NCBI GenBank assembly: GCA_010015745.1
Contig: ML978160.1
Location: 310,001-374,000, forward strand
DNA: 64,000 bases
Direction of reading: 5' to 3'
From: Setomelanomma holmii
Lineage: Eukaryota > Ascomycota > Dothideomycetes > Pleosporales > Phaeosphaeriaceae
Below the pieces are notes generated by a model, which did not search any database, was not told the origin of the DNA, and worked only from the letters and a program-made list of their open reading frames with translations. The position numbers and the translations under genes were made by a program. Positions 11,882 to 23,950 of this stretch are shown piece by piece (the first letter of the stretch is position 1; each line of letters opens with the position of its first letter).

Positions 11882-12535
11882 ATGACACAACCCCTTCTCA
11901 TTCTCTATTCGCACGGCCGTACACCGCCTCTGCATCCTCCACCAGATCTGAAATACGACTTGCGCGATGTATCGAGTCCGCCAAAAGCGCTACGTGATGC
12001 AAGCGATGGGCGGTCGAAGCGCTTAAGAGAACACCTATTGTCCGACGAGAAGTTTATGCAGAAGCTGGGAGAGGTGGAAAGGAATATTCTGGATGACATG
12101 GAACGGAAAATCAAGGACTGGGATGCAGACAAAGACGCTCAGGGCGGAGAAGAGGAAGAGGAACATGCCGGAACGACGCGCGAAACACGGAGAAAGGTCG
12201 GATTGGAGGACGGGGATAAGGATGAGCGAGACTTGCATGGTGCCGACGACGAAGGCGAAGTTGATGATGAAGACGAAGAACCGCCTCAATACGAAACACA
12301 CGAACAACCTCCCAAGCCCACGTTACGTGTAGGATGTTTCTGCGCCCTCGGGCACCATCGCAGCGTCGCGTTCGTCGAGGAGTTGGCGAGACGGAAATGG
12401 CCGAAGGAATGGGGTGTTGAGGTTGTGCATCGGGATTTGGAGAGGAGGAAGGGTGGTGGGAAGCGAGAGGGACAGAGGAGGAATTGGAGAGGGAGGGATA
12501 GAGGTGGGGTTTTGTGTGAGGATGAGGATGGCTGA
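11882..12535 (+). CDS. RapZ C-terminal-domain-like protein
   Basis: Single exon, 217 aa. A short N-terminal strand segment (QPLLILYSHGR) is followed by a helical, strongly acidic linker at about residues 75-140 (EEEEEH, DDEGEVDDEDEEPP). A C-terminal block then carries GCFCALGHHRSVAFVEELA, which matches the GC-x-GxHRSV signature of the C-terminal domain of bacterial RapZ/YvcJ. In RapZ this domain binds the small RNA GlmZ; the P-loop ATPase half of RapZ is absent here. What the fungal version binds is unknown. The start at 11882 is chosen because homology-like sequence begins at MTQPLL; an ATG at 11846 would add 12 residues. The C-terminal tail is basic and Gly/Arg-rich, compatible with nucleic-acid binding. 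Confidence 0.75.
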   Translation: MTQPLLILYSHGRTPPLHPPPDLKYDLRDVSSPPKALRDASDGRSKRLREHLLSDEKFMQKLGEVERNILDDMERKIKDWDADKDAQGGEEEEEHAGTTRETRRKVGLEDGDKDERDLHGADDEGEVDDEDEEPPQYETHEQPPKPTLRVGCFCALGHHRSVAFVEELARRKWPKEWGVEVVHRDLERRKGGGKREGQRRNWRGRDRGGVLCEDEDG

Positions 12536-12880
12536 ATAGGTACAAATGCTGGTGAGGCGAGTAGCCTCTTTGATGGTTTAGATATGGTGGTTTGAGAAAT
12601 CGGCCGAGGACTCGAAATTGCTTTTTCAGTCAATGTAGCTGTCTAGGGCCAATATCTTCAGGTGCCTTCGGTAGCATAAGTACTCGCCTTGCATACCAGC
12701 TGCTTGCTTCGTTAATTATCGTCGTCAAGCTGACATGGCAGGGGCAAGGCCGTACTAAACCACGTTTAATTTTAAACCGTGTTCTCACCAGTCGTTCCAT
12801 GGCTCCTTCTATCTTCTCACGGACTCAACGACGAGCGTCGAGATGTTACGCCGCGTTTTCACAGAATGCATGACCCACAG
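12536..12880. other. Convergent 3' intergenic region
   Basis: 345 bp between converging stops. No feature is seen. Confidence 0.45.
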
Positions 12881-13465
12881 TTATAACCTATCCGCCTCAG
12901 CCTTCCTCTTCTCCACAATCTTCCTCGCCTTCTCCCTCCTCTCCTCCCGCAGCGTAACAAACACCCAAAACCACGCCGCCATCTCCAAAAAGCCCCATGT
13001 AAACACAACACTGTTGCTCAAAGTGGTGCCTGCATCCATCAAGTAATCCCCACTTCGCGGCGCCAGCATCCCGCCTTTCTTGAACATGTACGTGTATGCG
13101 GTCAATGCGAAGAGGAAGAGCAGACGCACGGGTGTCTGTGCGCCCCAGTATTCATCAGATAGCTCTTCGTTCATGGATACGGCGGTTAGGTCGGAGAGGC
13201 CGATGAATGCAAAGAGGACGGCGAGGAAGGAGATTGAGGCGGACGGGGTTTGGAATTCGCGTGGCGTGGGCTGTGTGGAGGTTGTCAGATTGGGCGAGTC
13301 TGATCATGTGAGAGTTTGAGCGCTTACGAGTTGCATTGATTGACCTAACAGCAGCACGATGCTCTGGTTCGCAATGATCTTGGGGTTTCGAAGCAGGAGT
13401 GCTGCGAGTGTGACGTGGAAGAGCGACAAGCTGCGGATCATCGCGGCGGCTGAGATTATGGCCAT
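12881..13465 (-). CDS. ILM1: Ilm1-like membrane protein
   Basis: Two exons (13465-13328 and 13270-12881) give 175 aa. Loss of the yeast ILM1 gene increases loss of mitochondrial DNA; the protein is an ER/endomembrane protein of unclear mechanism. The start MAIISAAAMIRSLSLFH and the segment NPKIIANQSIVLLLGQSMQL are typical of the family. Four hydrophobic segments are visible: the N-terminal helix, SISFLAVLFAFIGLSDL, VRLLFLFALTAYTYMF and VVFTWGFLEMAAWFWVFV. The C-terminus is a charged Arg/Glu/Lys helix. The intron is phase 0. Only 218 bp separate this start from that of the divergent dipeptidase gene, so the two promoters overlap or are shared. Confidence 0.85.
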
Positions 13466-13683
13466 GGTTGCGGTTGTTTGGTGTCTGCAGGTGTGCAGTT
13501 CGATGCTTGAGAAAGAGTGTGAAAAGGAACGGGGCGTGTCTGTACATTGACGTCGCGTGTCGCTTCGGACGAATCTTCTAATCTCCGTATCTTGCCCGCC
13601 AAGAAGTGTACCTTCCTAGACATTAATCTTAACTCCATGTTCCCTCCTACAACATCTCAATTTCATTTGATATCTTCGCGAAT
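13466..13683. promoter_or_regulatory. Short divergent promoter, ILM1 / M19 dipeptidase
   Basis: Only 218 bp separate two divergent ATGs, so regulatory sequence is probably shared. No specific motif is recognised. Confidence 0.5.
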
Positions 13684-15184
13684 ATGGAGAAGAACGATGA
13701 TCTTCCCACTCGCGAGGACCAGAAGGCTACCGCGCTACCAACACATCGTCGTTGGCGACTCTTCCCACTTAGCAATCGCGGGCGCATAGTGCTCTTGATG
13801 ATCGGGCTCTTGTGCATCATACTCGACCCAAAAGCTGGACATCGCTACAAACGTGCCAGTCGATTGATCTGGACACCTAGTGTGGAAGAACGAGCGGCGA
13901 CGATCTTGAAAGAGAATCCTCTCATTGGTCAGTATGCTGTTGTGTAACTCCCGATACAATGATGCTAAGAATGTCAAGATGGACACAATGACCTGATGAT
14001 CTTTATGCGGGGGAGATACAAGAATCACATCTACGATAATGAGTTTCAAGAGAAGTTTGAGAATGGTGGGCTTCCACAGCACGTGGATATCCCAAGGCTG
14101 GAGAAGGGTATGCAAGGAGGCGCTTTTTGGAGTGCGTTCTGGCCGTGTCCGTTGGGCAATGGGACAGACTTTTCGGACGAAAGATACTCGAGTAGTGAGT
14201 AGTTCTTCGTTTCGTTGATTACGGATGGTATCATTGACAAGCACAGTCGTCAAGGGCACACTTGGCCAGCTTGATCTGTTCTATCGCTTAGGTCAACAAT
14301 ACCCAAAGTATTTCACACCCTCTGGAACCGGCGCCGAAGCATTGAAAGTATTCAAAAGCGGACGTCTCATCTCGCCGACAGCAATCGAAGGACTGCACCA
14401 GATCGGCAACTCCATCTCCACTTTGCGCCTATACCACCAACTCGGCGTCCGGTACGCCACACTAACCTGGAACTGTCACAACAAATATGCAGACGCTGCT
14501 CTCGAGACAAGTGCCGACTTCAAAACTACCATTGCAAAGCCGTACTGGAACGGTCTCAGCCTTGAAGGACGTGATCTCGTCAAGGAAATGAACCGCCTAG
14601 GCATGCTCGTCGATCTCTCGCACGTCAGTCAAGATACCATGCGCGATGCACTCGTCGGCAAAGGCGATGGAGATTGGAAAGGTAGCATCGCACCACCAAT
14701 TTTCAGCCATAGTTCTGCGCACGCAGTTTGTCCGCATCCTCGCAATGTACCAGACGATATCCTGCAATTGGTCAAGCAGCGCAACTCAATTGTCATGGTC
14801 AATTTCAATCCAGGCTTTGTGTCGTGCAAGCCTGGAAAGACGCCTGAAGATCTCCCCGAGGATGTTCCTGCCAATGCGACGCTGCATCAGGTCGTAGGAC
14901 ATATCAAGCACATTGGCGAACTCATCGGATACGATCATGTCGGCATTGGTACCGATTACGATGGTATTGAGTCGACGCCAACAGGTCTTGAAGACGTGTC
15001 GAAGTTCCCGGATTTGATTGCTGAGCTGTTGCGACAGGACATTAGTGACGATGATGCTGCGAAGATTGCTGGACGCAATATTTTGAGGGTGTGGCAGGAG
15101 GCTGATGAGGTTGCGAAGAAGTTACAGAAGACGATGTTGCCCTTGGAAGACGAGGTTGAGAATAGCTGGGAGCACGAGGTTTGA
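13684..15184 (+). CDS. Membrane dipeptidase, peptidase family M19
   Basis: Three exons (13684-13927, 13979-14194, 14247-15184) encode 465 aa. M19 enzymes are zinc dipeptidases that cleave dipeptides, including cystinyl-bis-glycine in mammals. The zinc-binding HxD pair is His84 and Asp86 in LIDGHNDLM, with the codon for Asp82 split by intron 1. Further active-site blocks are LVDLSHVS, FSHSSAHAVCPHPRN and VGIGTDYDGIE. Residues about 32-47 (GRIVLLMIGLLCIILDP) form a single hydrophobic segment behind a charged N-terminus, suggesting a type II membrane anchor rather than a cleaved signal peptide; animal renal dipeptidase instead uses a GPI anchor. Intron 1 uses a slightly unusual GTCAGT donor. Paired head-to-head with ILM1. 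Confidence 0.92.
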
Positions 15185-15450
15185 GCAGATCGTCCGTTAT
15201 GTCCGTCAGAGGAACTCCTGATGTTCTTATACACAAATGTAGATAGAGTATTGCGACGAAGAAGCAAGACGTTGCACCTGTTTCACGTCATGAAACCGCC
15301 TTTTTAGCGTCCATATCAATGTCTAATGTCCTGCACAAAGCTCGATGCTTTTCGTGTACATGCCCTCCCAGTCATCGCAGTCTCGTCCAAACTGCCTTCC
15401 GCTCAGCATCTCATCCTCGCCTTCCCCTCAAAACACGCCGTACCACCACC

Positions 15451-16511
15451 TCACCGACCTTTATCCAGCTCCAACGCCTTCTCCAACTCCTTATCCGCAC
15501 TCAACTCCTTCTTCGCCCCGTCAATAACCCCCTTCAACCCCCGCGCACAAATCTCCAACCCCGCCTCCTCACTCTCGCTCAATTCAATCGGCATGGCTCT
15601 AACAATACCCCGCCTCCCTATCACAGCAGGCATGGACAAGCAGCAGTCCAGATCAGGCTGGAAAAAAGACAGCGGCCGAACTGTCCGCGAGTCGTACAGG
15701 ATGTACTTGCATATACTCGCAGCGATATTCCCGATACCATATGAAGTGCATCCCTTTGCTTCAATGATAGCTCCCGCTGCGCCGCGCGTGTGCGCTGCAA
15801 TTTCGGCCTTGAAGTCTGGACTCAACTGGTCTTTGAGCGCGAGACGAAGCGGCGTAGTACCGATTGTCGCGCTGGACCACGCAATCTGTTGTCCCCAGTA
15901 CATTAGTCGTTCTTCCGTATCCATCATAGCAGTCGAGCCATGGAAAGTACACTTACGAACTGACTATCCCCATGCTCCCCGAGGACAAACGCATCGACAC
16001 TATTCGGCGCGACTTCCGCCTTTTGCGCAAGGATCCCCCTCAACCTCGCCGAGTCCAAACTCGTGCCTGTCCCCAGCACCTGACTCTCGGGCAACCCGCT
16101 CATCTTGCGCGCAAAATACGTCAAGATATCCACCGGATTCGCCACGAGCAGCAAGATCGCATGTTCGCTAATTGGCGCCATGGCCCCGAAAATAGAGCTC
16201 AGGATATGCAGATTGCGACTCAGTAAACTCAATCTACTCTCCCCAGGCTTCTGCTTCGCGCCCGCCGTGATGACGATGATGTCAGCTTGCCCGGCGTCCT
16301 TGTGCGTGCCAGAGCGGATTCTGGTCCCGGAGCCCCCGCGGTACGTGGCGTCGCTGAGGTCACGGACTTGGCCTTCGAGGAGCTCTTTCTTGGGGTCCAC
16401 GAGGATGACTTCGCTGCACACAGATTGGAGGATGAGAGTGTAGGCGAGTGTCGCACCCACATCACCACAGCCGAGGACGGCGATTGTGGTTTTGAGTTTG
16501 GGTTGGTTCAT
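15451..16511 (-). CDS. L-lactate dehydrogenase (NAD-dependent)
   Basis: Interconverts pyruvate and L-lactate with NAD(H) in the cytosol. Two exons (16511-15957 and 15885-15451) give 329 aa, normal for the family. The Rossmann start VLGCGDVGATLAY and the specificity loop TAGAKQKPGESR are present; Gln at this position marks lactate rather than malate dehydrogenase, which has Arg. The substrate Asp/His pair includes catalytic His180 in LGEHGDSQF, and the 71-nt intron falls exactly after this motif (phase 0), joining to IAWSSATIGTTPL. No mitochondrial presequence is seen. An L-LDH of this kind is scattered among ascomycetes and suggests fermentation or lactate use under low oxygen. It converges tail-to-tail with the dipeptidase gene. 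Confidence 0.9.
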
Positions 16512-17477
16512 TGTGATGACTTGGTGTTACCTGGATTAATGATGAAATGGTGGTGGTGTACACGTCTGGAGGTGAGGCTACTTTGTAGCTGCTGTGCAAG
16601 GATGTTGGTGGGGTGACTTTATTAAGACACTGGGATGGAGCTGGATGGGGGGATTAAGACAAAGAGGCTGACAGTGATGGACAGATGTCAAGTCGACTTA
16701 TGTACTTTTCGATGCAGGCCAAGTGCTTGTACTTCTGTTGTGAGGCACATGCTTGCCAAGGTTTGACCTGTCGAGTGGTGTGATACTCGGTGGAGCCTGC
16801 CTTGGACATCTTGAGCCAGTTAACGCGACCAATCGCCTCGGTCGACCTTATGTCTTGGAGGCCGGAAATCTCGAAGAAGCATTCAAGGATCTCAGAAGAC
16901 ATGACAATGAGTCAACAGAGCGCGTTAGTGTTTCGGGCCGACCATATCGTCGTAAAAGCTGTAATTTAAGCTCTTTCTGGAGAACTTACCAAGTACAATG
17001 AGTTCAACACATGTAGCGACTTGCAGAACACGCACCTGAGTATTGATCACACATTCATTCAATAAATTATGGTTAACAAGTGTGCTCGGAGCATTTGCGC
17101 GGCTCAATGGCCCGTCACTGTCCTTCTGCCCTCGTGTCGCTCACGGGCCTGAACTACGTGCTTGCCGCGCCTCTTTCGGCAAGATGTTATAAATGATAAA
17201 ACACCAAGTACAATGCAAAATCAGATGCACTCGCCATCGATAGCGATACGTGCACATGAACAAGATGCCCGGCCTTCCTTTTGTTCGAATAGTACAAGGC
17301 CCGGCCGGCTGGGGCTAGTAGATGTGAAGAATGTTGAACGCCGGTTATATGCAGCCAGAATTACAAGCCGACCCGTCCAAGAAGATACTCGGAGCCATCC
17401 TGCCCTGATCGAAGTGTTGAAGCGCGGAAGCAAGAAAAGATGAGACTGTGAAGATGATGGTGCATGGTGAGGTGGAC
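16512..17477. other. Intergenic between LDH start and SET1 end
   Basis: 966 bp. It must include the LDH promoter and SET1 3' UTR. Two short minus-strand ORFs (16654-16902 and 16925-17107) lack recognisable features and are not called. Confidence 0.4.
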
Positions 17478-20400
17478 TTAGTTGAGGAAGCCCTTGCAGC
17501 CAACAGAACCGCAGAGACACGGGATGCGGTCTGTGGCATCCATCTCGCGCTCGAATTTATAGTCGTAAGTGAGTTCTTCGTCTGTACAACATGTTAGCAT
17601 GGCTCTGGGTGTCATGCAGGATGTTGTGCTTACCTTGACCAATATCCCGCAATGCGTAGATGACGATACGCTTGGTATTGTCGACGCGGATAATCTTGGC
17701 TGTGCAGTTTGGTGTGCAGCTGTGGTTGATGAAGCGAGCAATGCCGCCCATCTTCGTGGCGTCAATGACCGTATCCTCGTCAATGCGGAAGAGGTAACTA
17801 GATCCAACACCTTGCTGGTCGTACTTGACCTCGCGAAGGTCTGCAACACGTTGTCGGACCTTCTCACCGACATACTCGATGATCATGTCGTTGGCTGCAA
17901 TGTTCTCCTGAGCGTATAGACCCCAGTTGTGGATGGCGGATCGGTCGAATTTGACAAGCTTCTTTCGCTTCTTAAGCTGGTTGAAACGCAGTGCATCACC
18001 TTCGGCACCTGTCAGGTTCTTGGAGATGTTGATATCGTTCACCATACGACGGTTGTTCGCACGATTGGCACGAGAATTGGCAGTCGAGGTCTTCTGCGAG
18101 CCGGTCGTGAACTTGAAGCCTTCTACTGAGATAACAGCACGCTCTGCTTGTTTAGCCTGGCGCTGCCTCTCCTCGCGTTCTTTCTGTACGCGGATACGAT
18201 GCGGCAAGTACTTGGACTTTTCGGATTCGCGGATCTTCTCGACTCCCTCTGTCCTAGCTGAACCAGTGGGATTTGGCAGGTAGTAGCCTTCAATCTTGGT
18301 CTCGGTGCGAGACACGCCTTCTTCGCCAGGTCGATTGAGGTGCTTGATCGACTTTTGCTTCCATGCCCAGGATTGGGCGTCTTCGATGCTTGCCGCACTG
18401 ACCGACTGCAACGCTGCCCTCAGGTGGATCAGGTCTTCCTCGTCTTTCAGCATGTGTTGCCAGCCGTCGATGTCCATTACGACGCTGAGATCGTCCTCAA
18501 CAGTCTTGCGAGGTACAGTTGAAGATACGCCCCAGTTCACGGAGCCGCGGTCGTCCTCTTCAGGAGTCTCTTCAACAGTCGAGACTTCTGTAGCAAGCTT
18601 CGGCTCCTTGACTTCGGCTGTTTCTTCGTCTGCTGGTGTGGCGCCTTCCATGACCTCAATCTTCGTAATCTTAGACGCCTCTTCGATCTGCTTCTTCGTC
18701 TTCTTCTTTGGCTTAGCAGCAGCGGCTTGCTTTTTCTTGAGTGTCTTGAGAGTCTCAGGAAGCTCGGTTGTCTCAATCGGTTTGGAGGCCTCATCGTCTT
18801 GCGTGATAATGACTTCTGGATCAAGTTTGTCCACTGGGCTTGTTTCCACGCCGAAGATTGCGTCTGCCTCTTGCTCAATCTTTCGCAGTCTCCTAAAACC
18901 TTTGAGGGCTTTGTCCGCTTTCTTCCAAATCGGCGAAGAACGAGGTAGAATCGCCAGAACCTGTTCCAGCTCTTTCTCGGCCATGTTCTCGGGGTCCTTG
19001 TGGATGCAGTGGGCTAGCAAGCTTCTGGCGTGGGAATCGTCCATAATCTCATCATCGCTGTCCTCGCCCCATCCGGCTTCAATGCGCCGTCGCTTAGCAC
19101 GATGTGCCCGAGATGACTCTTCCTCTTCATCTTCAACTTCTGTAGAAGGTGCGCGACTAATAGGACGCGACTCCTGCTCTTCGGTGCCACGAGTGAGATT
19201 GCTTCTGCTCTCGTCATCTGACTCTTCTGGACCTTCGAACATTTCAATCATTTGCCGATGAAGACCACGCGCCACTCGAGGCTTCGGTGCAGAAGCCTTT
19301 CGTCGCTCATCTGCAAAAGCATTAACAATCCGCGGTGGTTTCTTTCCAGGACGATTGCGATCATAAGGTCCAAGAGCTTTGCGACCACGGCCAGAGAAGG
19401 CACCATGGCGGCCTTTCGGTGTCCCAGCCCCAAACCGGTCCAGTCCAGGCACCAGGAGTGATGGTGGTCGTGATTCATCGGCCTTCTTTGCAGGATCTGG
19501 AATGTTAAATTTCTGTCTCTTTGCCACATGTCGCTCTGGCTGCATGAGCTCCAACAAAGTGGGCGCAGCGATTCGATGCTTGATGTCGCCCAAGATCTTT
19601 TCCTGGAGCTCATGCTTCAGCTGCTCGAGCGCGGCGACCACAGGATCCATAGCTTCTGCTCTTTGACTCTTCTCGAAATCCAGATCTGCAGCTTCCTCCA
19701 GCTCTATCCGCTCTTCGATTGCTTTTCGCTTCTTGTCGGCCATGACACGCTCTGGGCTCGGGCTCCGCTCGTAATCTGGATCGCCATACGGGTTGCATTC
19801 CATGTTCATCACATACGTGAACAAAGCCTCCATGTGGCATTCCTTATAGCACCGGTCGGTCTCGACCTCGCCTGCCCTGGTCTCATCGAAGACGACATAA
19901 TAGCCTGTCTGGTCGCACAGAACGTCCTTCCATCGGTAGTTCTTTAACCTCTTCTTCAAGTGTTCGATGGTTGTGCTGAGGACAGGCACGTACTGGTGCG
20001 CTATAAAGAGGTATGGCTTGCGCTTCAATGTTGGTTTGATCAGCTCGCGCGAGATGAGGTACGAAAGCGCCGCTTTTCGCGTCAGTGGTTCGCGGGGTAC
20101 AGGTACGGGAGCACGTCCGGTGCGTCCTGACGGGCCTTTGGGCACATTTGCGGGCAGGTCGAAATTGCCAGGTGTGGCCGGAGGTGCGGTCTTCGCAGCC
20201 TTCGCCGCAAGCTTCGCCCGCAGCTTCTCCTCCTCTTTTCGACTCTGCGTCACAGCGAGCTCCAAGAGCTTAGCACATCTTCGTCCTTCGCGATCCGAGT
20301 GCACTTTGATCGGTTGTTGGCCCAGACGCTGATTTGAGCCTTCACGCTCTGCTCGCTTAGCTGCAGTCGATGCTTTAGCCGCCGCTGTATTTCGCGTTGC

Positions 20401-21411
20401 TGGAGTGTCGCGAAATTTGACTAAGCAAATTCCAAGAGGGCTTCCATTGTCGGGATGGACTTGGTTTCGCACTGTCTCTACGTCGCCAAAGGTGGAGAAG
20501 AAGCCGCGCAGCTGTGAGTCCGGTGTCAAAGGGTCAAATCCGGTAACTACCACTTGTGTGGCAGGTCCAGGGCCGCACGAAATGCGGGGATCGAAAGAAT
20601 AGGGTTTGGCGACATACGGCGCTATTCGCAGCTTGCCCTTAGGTGCTGCGCTTGCACGTGTGGGCTTCAATGCATATACACCACTCGTATAGCCGGCAAG
20701 AGCAAGTCGTGGATCTGGTGGAGGAGAAGGGTCGCCCTGTGACACAAGTAAAGTTAGCCTTTGCATCACAGGGCGACCGCATCTATAGTCTCAGGTGTAA
20801 CCTTCACATACCTTATCCACGACCGATTTGTACTGCGCTTGTTTACTCCTCGCCTTTTTATCTAGTTTTGCGTCGATGTACGGATCGTATAGCAAGCGTT
20901 TCGCCACTATCCCGTCTGCAGGGAAAGGGGAGATCCTCGTCTCCGGTGGTGTATTAACAGGCGTGATGGTGTCGGCGACATTATTTGGCGCACTCGAAGG
21001 CGCCGCGCGTGACGAGGCAGTCGCGTTCATCGTCTCATAAGAAGGTTTGGCGGAGCGCGGGCTAGGCAGCTTGCCAGGAGGTGATGAATCTGAACTAGTC
21101 AAGGGTGTGAGGGCATGTAAGGATGTCGGTTGACCAGGACGCGACATGGCTGTGGGTGTGGAGAAAACAGAGGTGGCGGTAGAAGGCGTTGAACTGCCCG
21201 AGTCGTCGCAGTCTAGAAACCCGCTCGAGCGCTGCGCATTGTCGAAAGGTGAATATAAGTTCTTGCTGGATCTCGTGCTGCGTGTTTCACCCGCTCCAGT
21301 TGACACTTTGACCGCCGGCTCTGATAGCGAATTGACGGACAAGCCCGCGCGATGCGAAGCTGCCCGTCGCGATGGCCTTGCTGCTCTGATGCTGCGTCTT
21401 CCTGTGGACAT
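17478..21411 (-). CDS. SET1: Histone H3 lysine-4 methyltransferase, COMPASS catalytic subunit
   Basis: Set1 places mono-, di- and trimethyl marks on H3K4 within COMPASS in the nucleus. Three exons (21411-20812, 20736-17634, 17581-17478) give 1268 aa. Domains in order: disordered N-terminus; an RRM-type domain at about residues 250-330 (TQVVVTGFDPLTP); a second Set1-type RNA-binding domain (RKPYLFIAHQYVP); long charged linkers; the N-SET region (SVNWGVSSTVPRKTVEDDL, then DIDGWQHML); the SET domain with INHSCTPNCTAKII and ELTYDYKFE; and post-SET CLCGSVGCKGFLN. The second intron interrupts the SET domain between GQ and EELTYDY, so the upstream open frame alone lacks the last catalytic segment and the zinc cysteines. 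ATG 21411 is the first in-frame ATG; upstream codons reach a stop. Confidence 0.95.
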
Positions 21412-22739
21412 GTACTCTATATTACGTTTTTCAACGCTGTTGTCTCGCGGTGCAGGCGCACCCGTGTACCTGCAGTCCTTCGTCTCAGCACAATTCACCG
21501 CGCTCCATCACGGTGTCGGTGCGGGGTGTTGGGGGTATTAGGTGAAGGCGCTATGTGGATGCTGGACTCGACAGCGCTGCAAGCCAGGAACCGATGGGGA
21601 CAACGCGCGACACACGCGGTGAGAACGTGTCACGGGCCAGCGGCAGGGCGCGGGTCAGGCTGGGTGAAGAAAGAGAAAATGATGGGGTTTACGAGCAAGC
21701 AGATGATGTCTGCACGCGCAAACAGGCGTGGTGGCAGGAGATGGCTGCGGTGCCAGGAATGCGAGGTCCCAGGTGAGGTTGAGCCGATCGCTGGTGCCAA
21801 GATGAGCGCTAGGAAAGGGGAAGTGCGCAATCCGGCTCTTCGTCACCAGTCAACCATCTTCCACCCAACCAATTTGATGCTCCAACGCGTGTGCGAGCTG
21901 AAAAACACGGTCGCGCAGATTCCAGCGTCTGTTTCGAGATGAAAACAAGATGCGCCAGAGCATTTCCACACTTTTGCGCACCGAAGCCGGCCATGATGCA
22001 TGGCTGCATTGTCCGAGCCCCAAGCGTCATTGCGATCCCCTCACACGTCGCTTCGTCTCACCGCCCGCTCAATCATGGAAGAACACAACCAGCATTTGAT
22101 TCAGAAACATGATATCCGACGGCATTGCTTACCGCACACTAATACGCTTGCCGTAGAGCTTAAAGGTAAGGGCTGAGTTGGCTCACGTGAGGCTTAGAAC
22201 ACACTCTGGAGAGCTCGAGGGCCGAGCTAGCGACGCTGCTATCGACTTCCTTCGCATGCGTGGCTTGTTGGCTGCTTCTAATGTATGCGTAAAAAGAGCG
22301 CTACAAAGCGATCGCAAACCAGGCGACAAGTACGAATAGCCAAGCGACGATCGCTCTCTCCCTCACGAACATTCGGCTTGCGAATCTGCTCGTTCGACTG
22401 AAGTTCATTGGTACCCGAAATTCCGCTGCTTGGTTAGGAAACGACTAGCGATAAGACGGAGAGTTTGGACGGTCTCCAGATACAGGCGAAATCGCATCAA
22501 AGCCGTAAATAACGATTGCGGGGTAAAATCGTTGGGCCCCAAGGTAATTAAACATGAATAGAGATCTAGTAGGATCCAGGATCAAGAGTACCCCAGGAGA
22601 GATCAATGATATCCCGTGTCCTTCGTTACCACGAGTGCTACAAGCATGCCTGTGGCACAAGTATTATCCCTGCAACTTTGGACTTTCTCATCGCTCATTT
22701 CTTCCTCTTCGTGTCGCTATATCTCAATTGGCGCTCTCC
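21412..22739. other. Intergenic upstream of SET1
   Basis: 1.3 kb between the SET1 start and the RIB4 stop. Short overlapping ORFs on both strands show no conserved motif. It contains the SET1 promoter and probably a long 5' UTR. Nothing else is recognised. Confidence 0.4.
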
Positions 22740-23502
22740 TCAATCAATGAACTTCCCCTCATTCCACCCCCTCTTCTTCACGCCCAACTCCACCGCCGCA
22801 CTCCCCCAATCCAACCCATGATTATGCCCCTCCTTCCCACTCCCTCCAATGCCCGCCCTCATAAGTCCCTGCTCATCGCTCAACAGCGTCAACAGTCCAA
22901 AAATGACGGGTATATTCCCTTCCAGCTGCAGTCTCATCAACCCATGACTCACCGCGTCGGCAATGTACTCAAAGTGCATCGTCTCGCCCTTTATCAGCAC
23001 GCCAATCGCAATGATGGCGTCGAACGGCGCGGTCGATGTCGCGGGCTTGGGCGCGGAGAAGGACGTCAGGTCGGATGTGGAGCCTAGGAGATCTGCGGCT
23101 GCGCCGACGATGCCGGTGGAGGAGGATTGGACTTGTGATGCCGAGTAGAGCCTGCGGAGCGCATCTGTTAGCCTGGTCTAATAGCTAAGAGCAGCCCATG
23201 AGTGTGGGAACGTACTGTTTGACGGCATACGGCAACTCGTAGCTTCCAGGTACAGTCTGCACCACGATGTTCTCATCCTTGACGCCCGCATCTTTCAGCG
23301 CCTTCTTTGTGCCGTGGAGAAGCGCGTCGATGATCTTAGTGTTCCATCTCGCGTGCACAATGCCAATTCGCAACGCCGACCCTACCGTCAATTAGCAAAC
23401 GCTGTGCGGTGGGCTGACGCGGGGCAGCTGGTGCGGTATGTGGAGGTAGGTAGACGGACCGTCGTAGGTTTTCGGCGCGCCAGGGCCTTTGAGAGTTGTC
23501 AT
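22740..23502 (-). CDS. RIB4: 6,7-dimethyl-8-ribityllumazine synthase
   Basis: Penultimate step of riboflavin synthesis: condenses 5-amino-6-ribitylaminouracil with 3,4-dihydroxy-2-butanone 4-phosphate. Three exons (23502-23460, 23381-23216, 23151-22740) encode 206 aa. The start MTTLKGPGAPKTYDG is the usual fungal N-terminus and is recovered only by placing a first intron with a GTCCGT donor. Conserved blocks are LRIGIVHARWN, VPGSYELPYAVKQ, IAIGVLIKGETMHFEYIADAV and GLDWGSAAVELG. A Ser/Ala-rich insertion between the second and third blocks (about residues 85-115) is longer than in bacterial enzymes, as is usual in fungi. The enzyme is expected to assemble as a pentamer in the cytosol. Confidence 0.95.
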
Positions 23503-23950
23503 CTTTGTGTTTCGGACGACTGGTATGTGTTATTGGGCGTGAGGTAGACGGGTGGTGAGACTACACCGCGTGCCGTTGCTGGGACGGCAAGAATGCAGGA
23601 ACAGCTCCAAACGATAAGCTGCCCCGCAACGGTGGGAGCAGGGGTCGAAAAGCGTCATTGGACATTGAGCTTGAGCACATGAAACACCAAGAAATGGTCA
23701 CCATTCCACAACGCCTGTCAGCATCACGTCAAACAAGAGACAACGAATGTTGAACGATAAGAAACTTTCATTCCATGCTACCTCAAAGCCGAGGCATCTT
23801 CGTCTAGGCTGATACATGAAATCGCCTTTCTACATGTGAATCCATAAGCTGCCATCCAAGCAGCTATCATAACACCATCCAGTGATACCCATACATTTCA
23901 TATCCAGCCTTTATGTGACGCCAATGCCAAAAATGTTCCCTTTTTCAAAC
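23503..23950. other. Intergenic, RIB4 promoter / GFA1 3' region
   Basis: 448 bp between two minus-strand genes. No element such as a riboswitch fold is recognised. Confidence 0.45.

Noticed and set aside
15451..16511. Recent bacterial origin of the lactate dehydrogenase
   Set aside because: The gene has a spliceosomal intron within the active-site region and base use like its neighbours; nothing in the window supports recent transfer.
16654..17107. Two small minus-strand ORFs between LDH and SET1
   Set aside because: No domain, no convincing splice join and unremarkable composition.
18296..19261. 321-codon plus-strand ORF
   Set aside because: Antisense to SET1; Ser-rich composition mirrors the acidic linker codons on the other strand.
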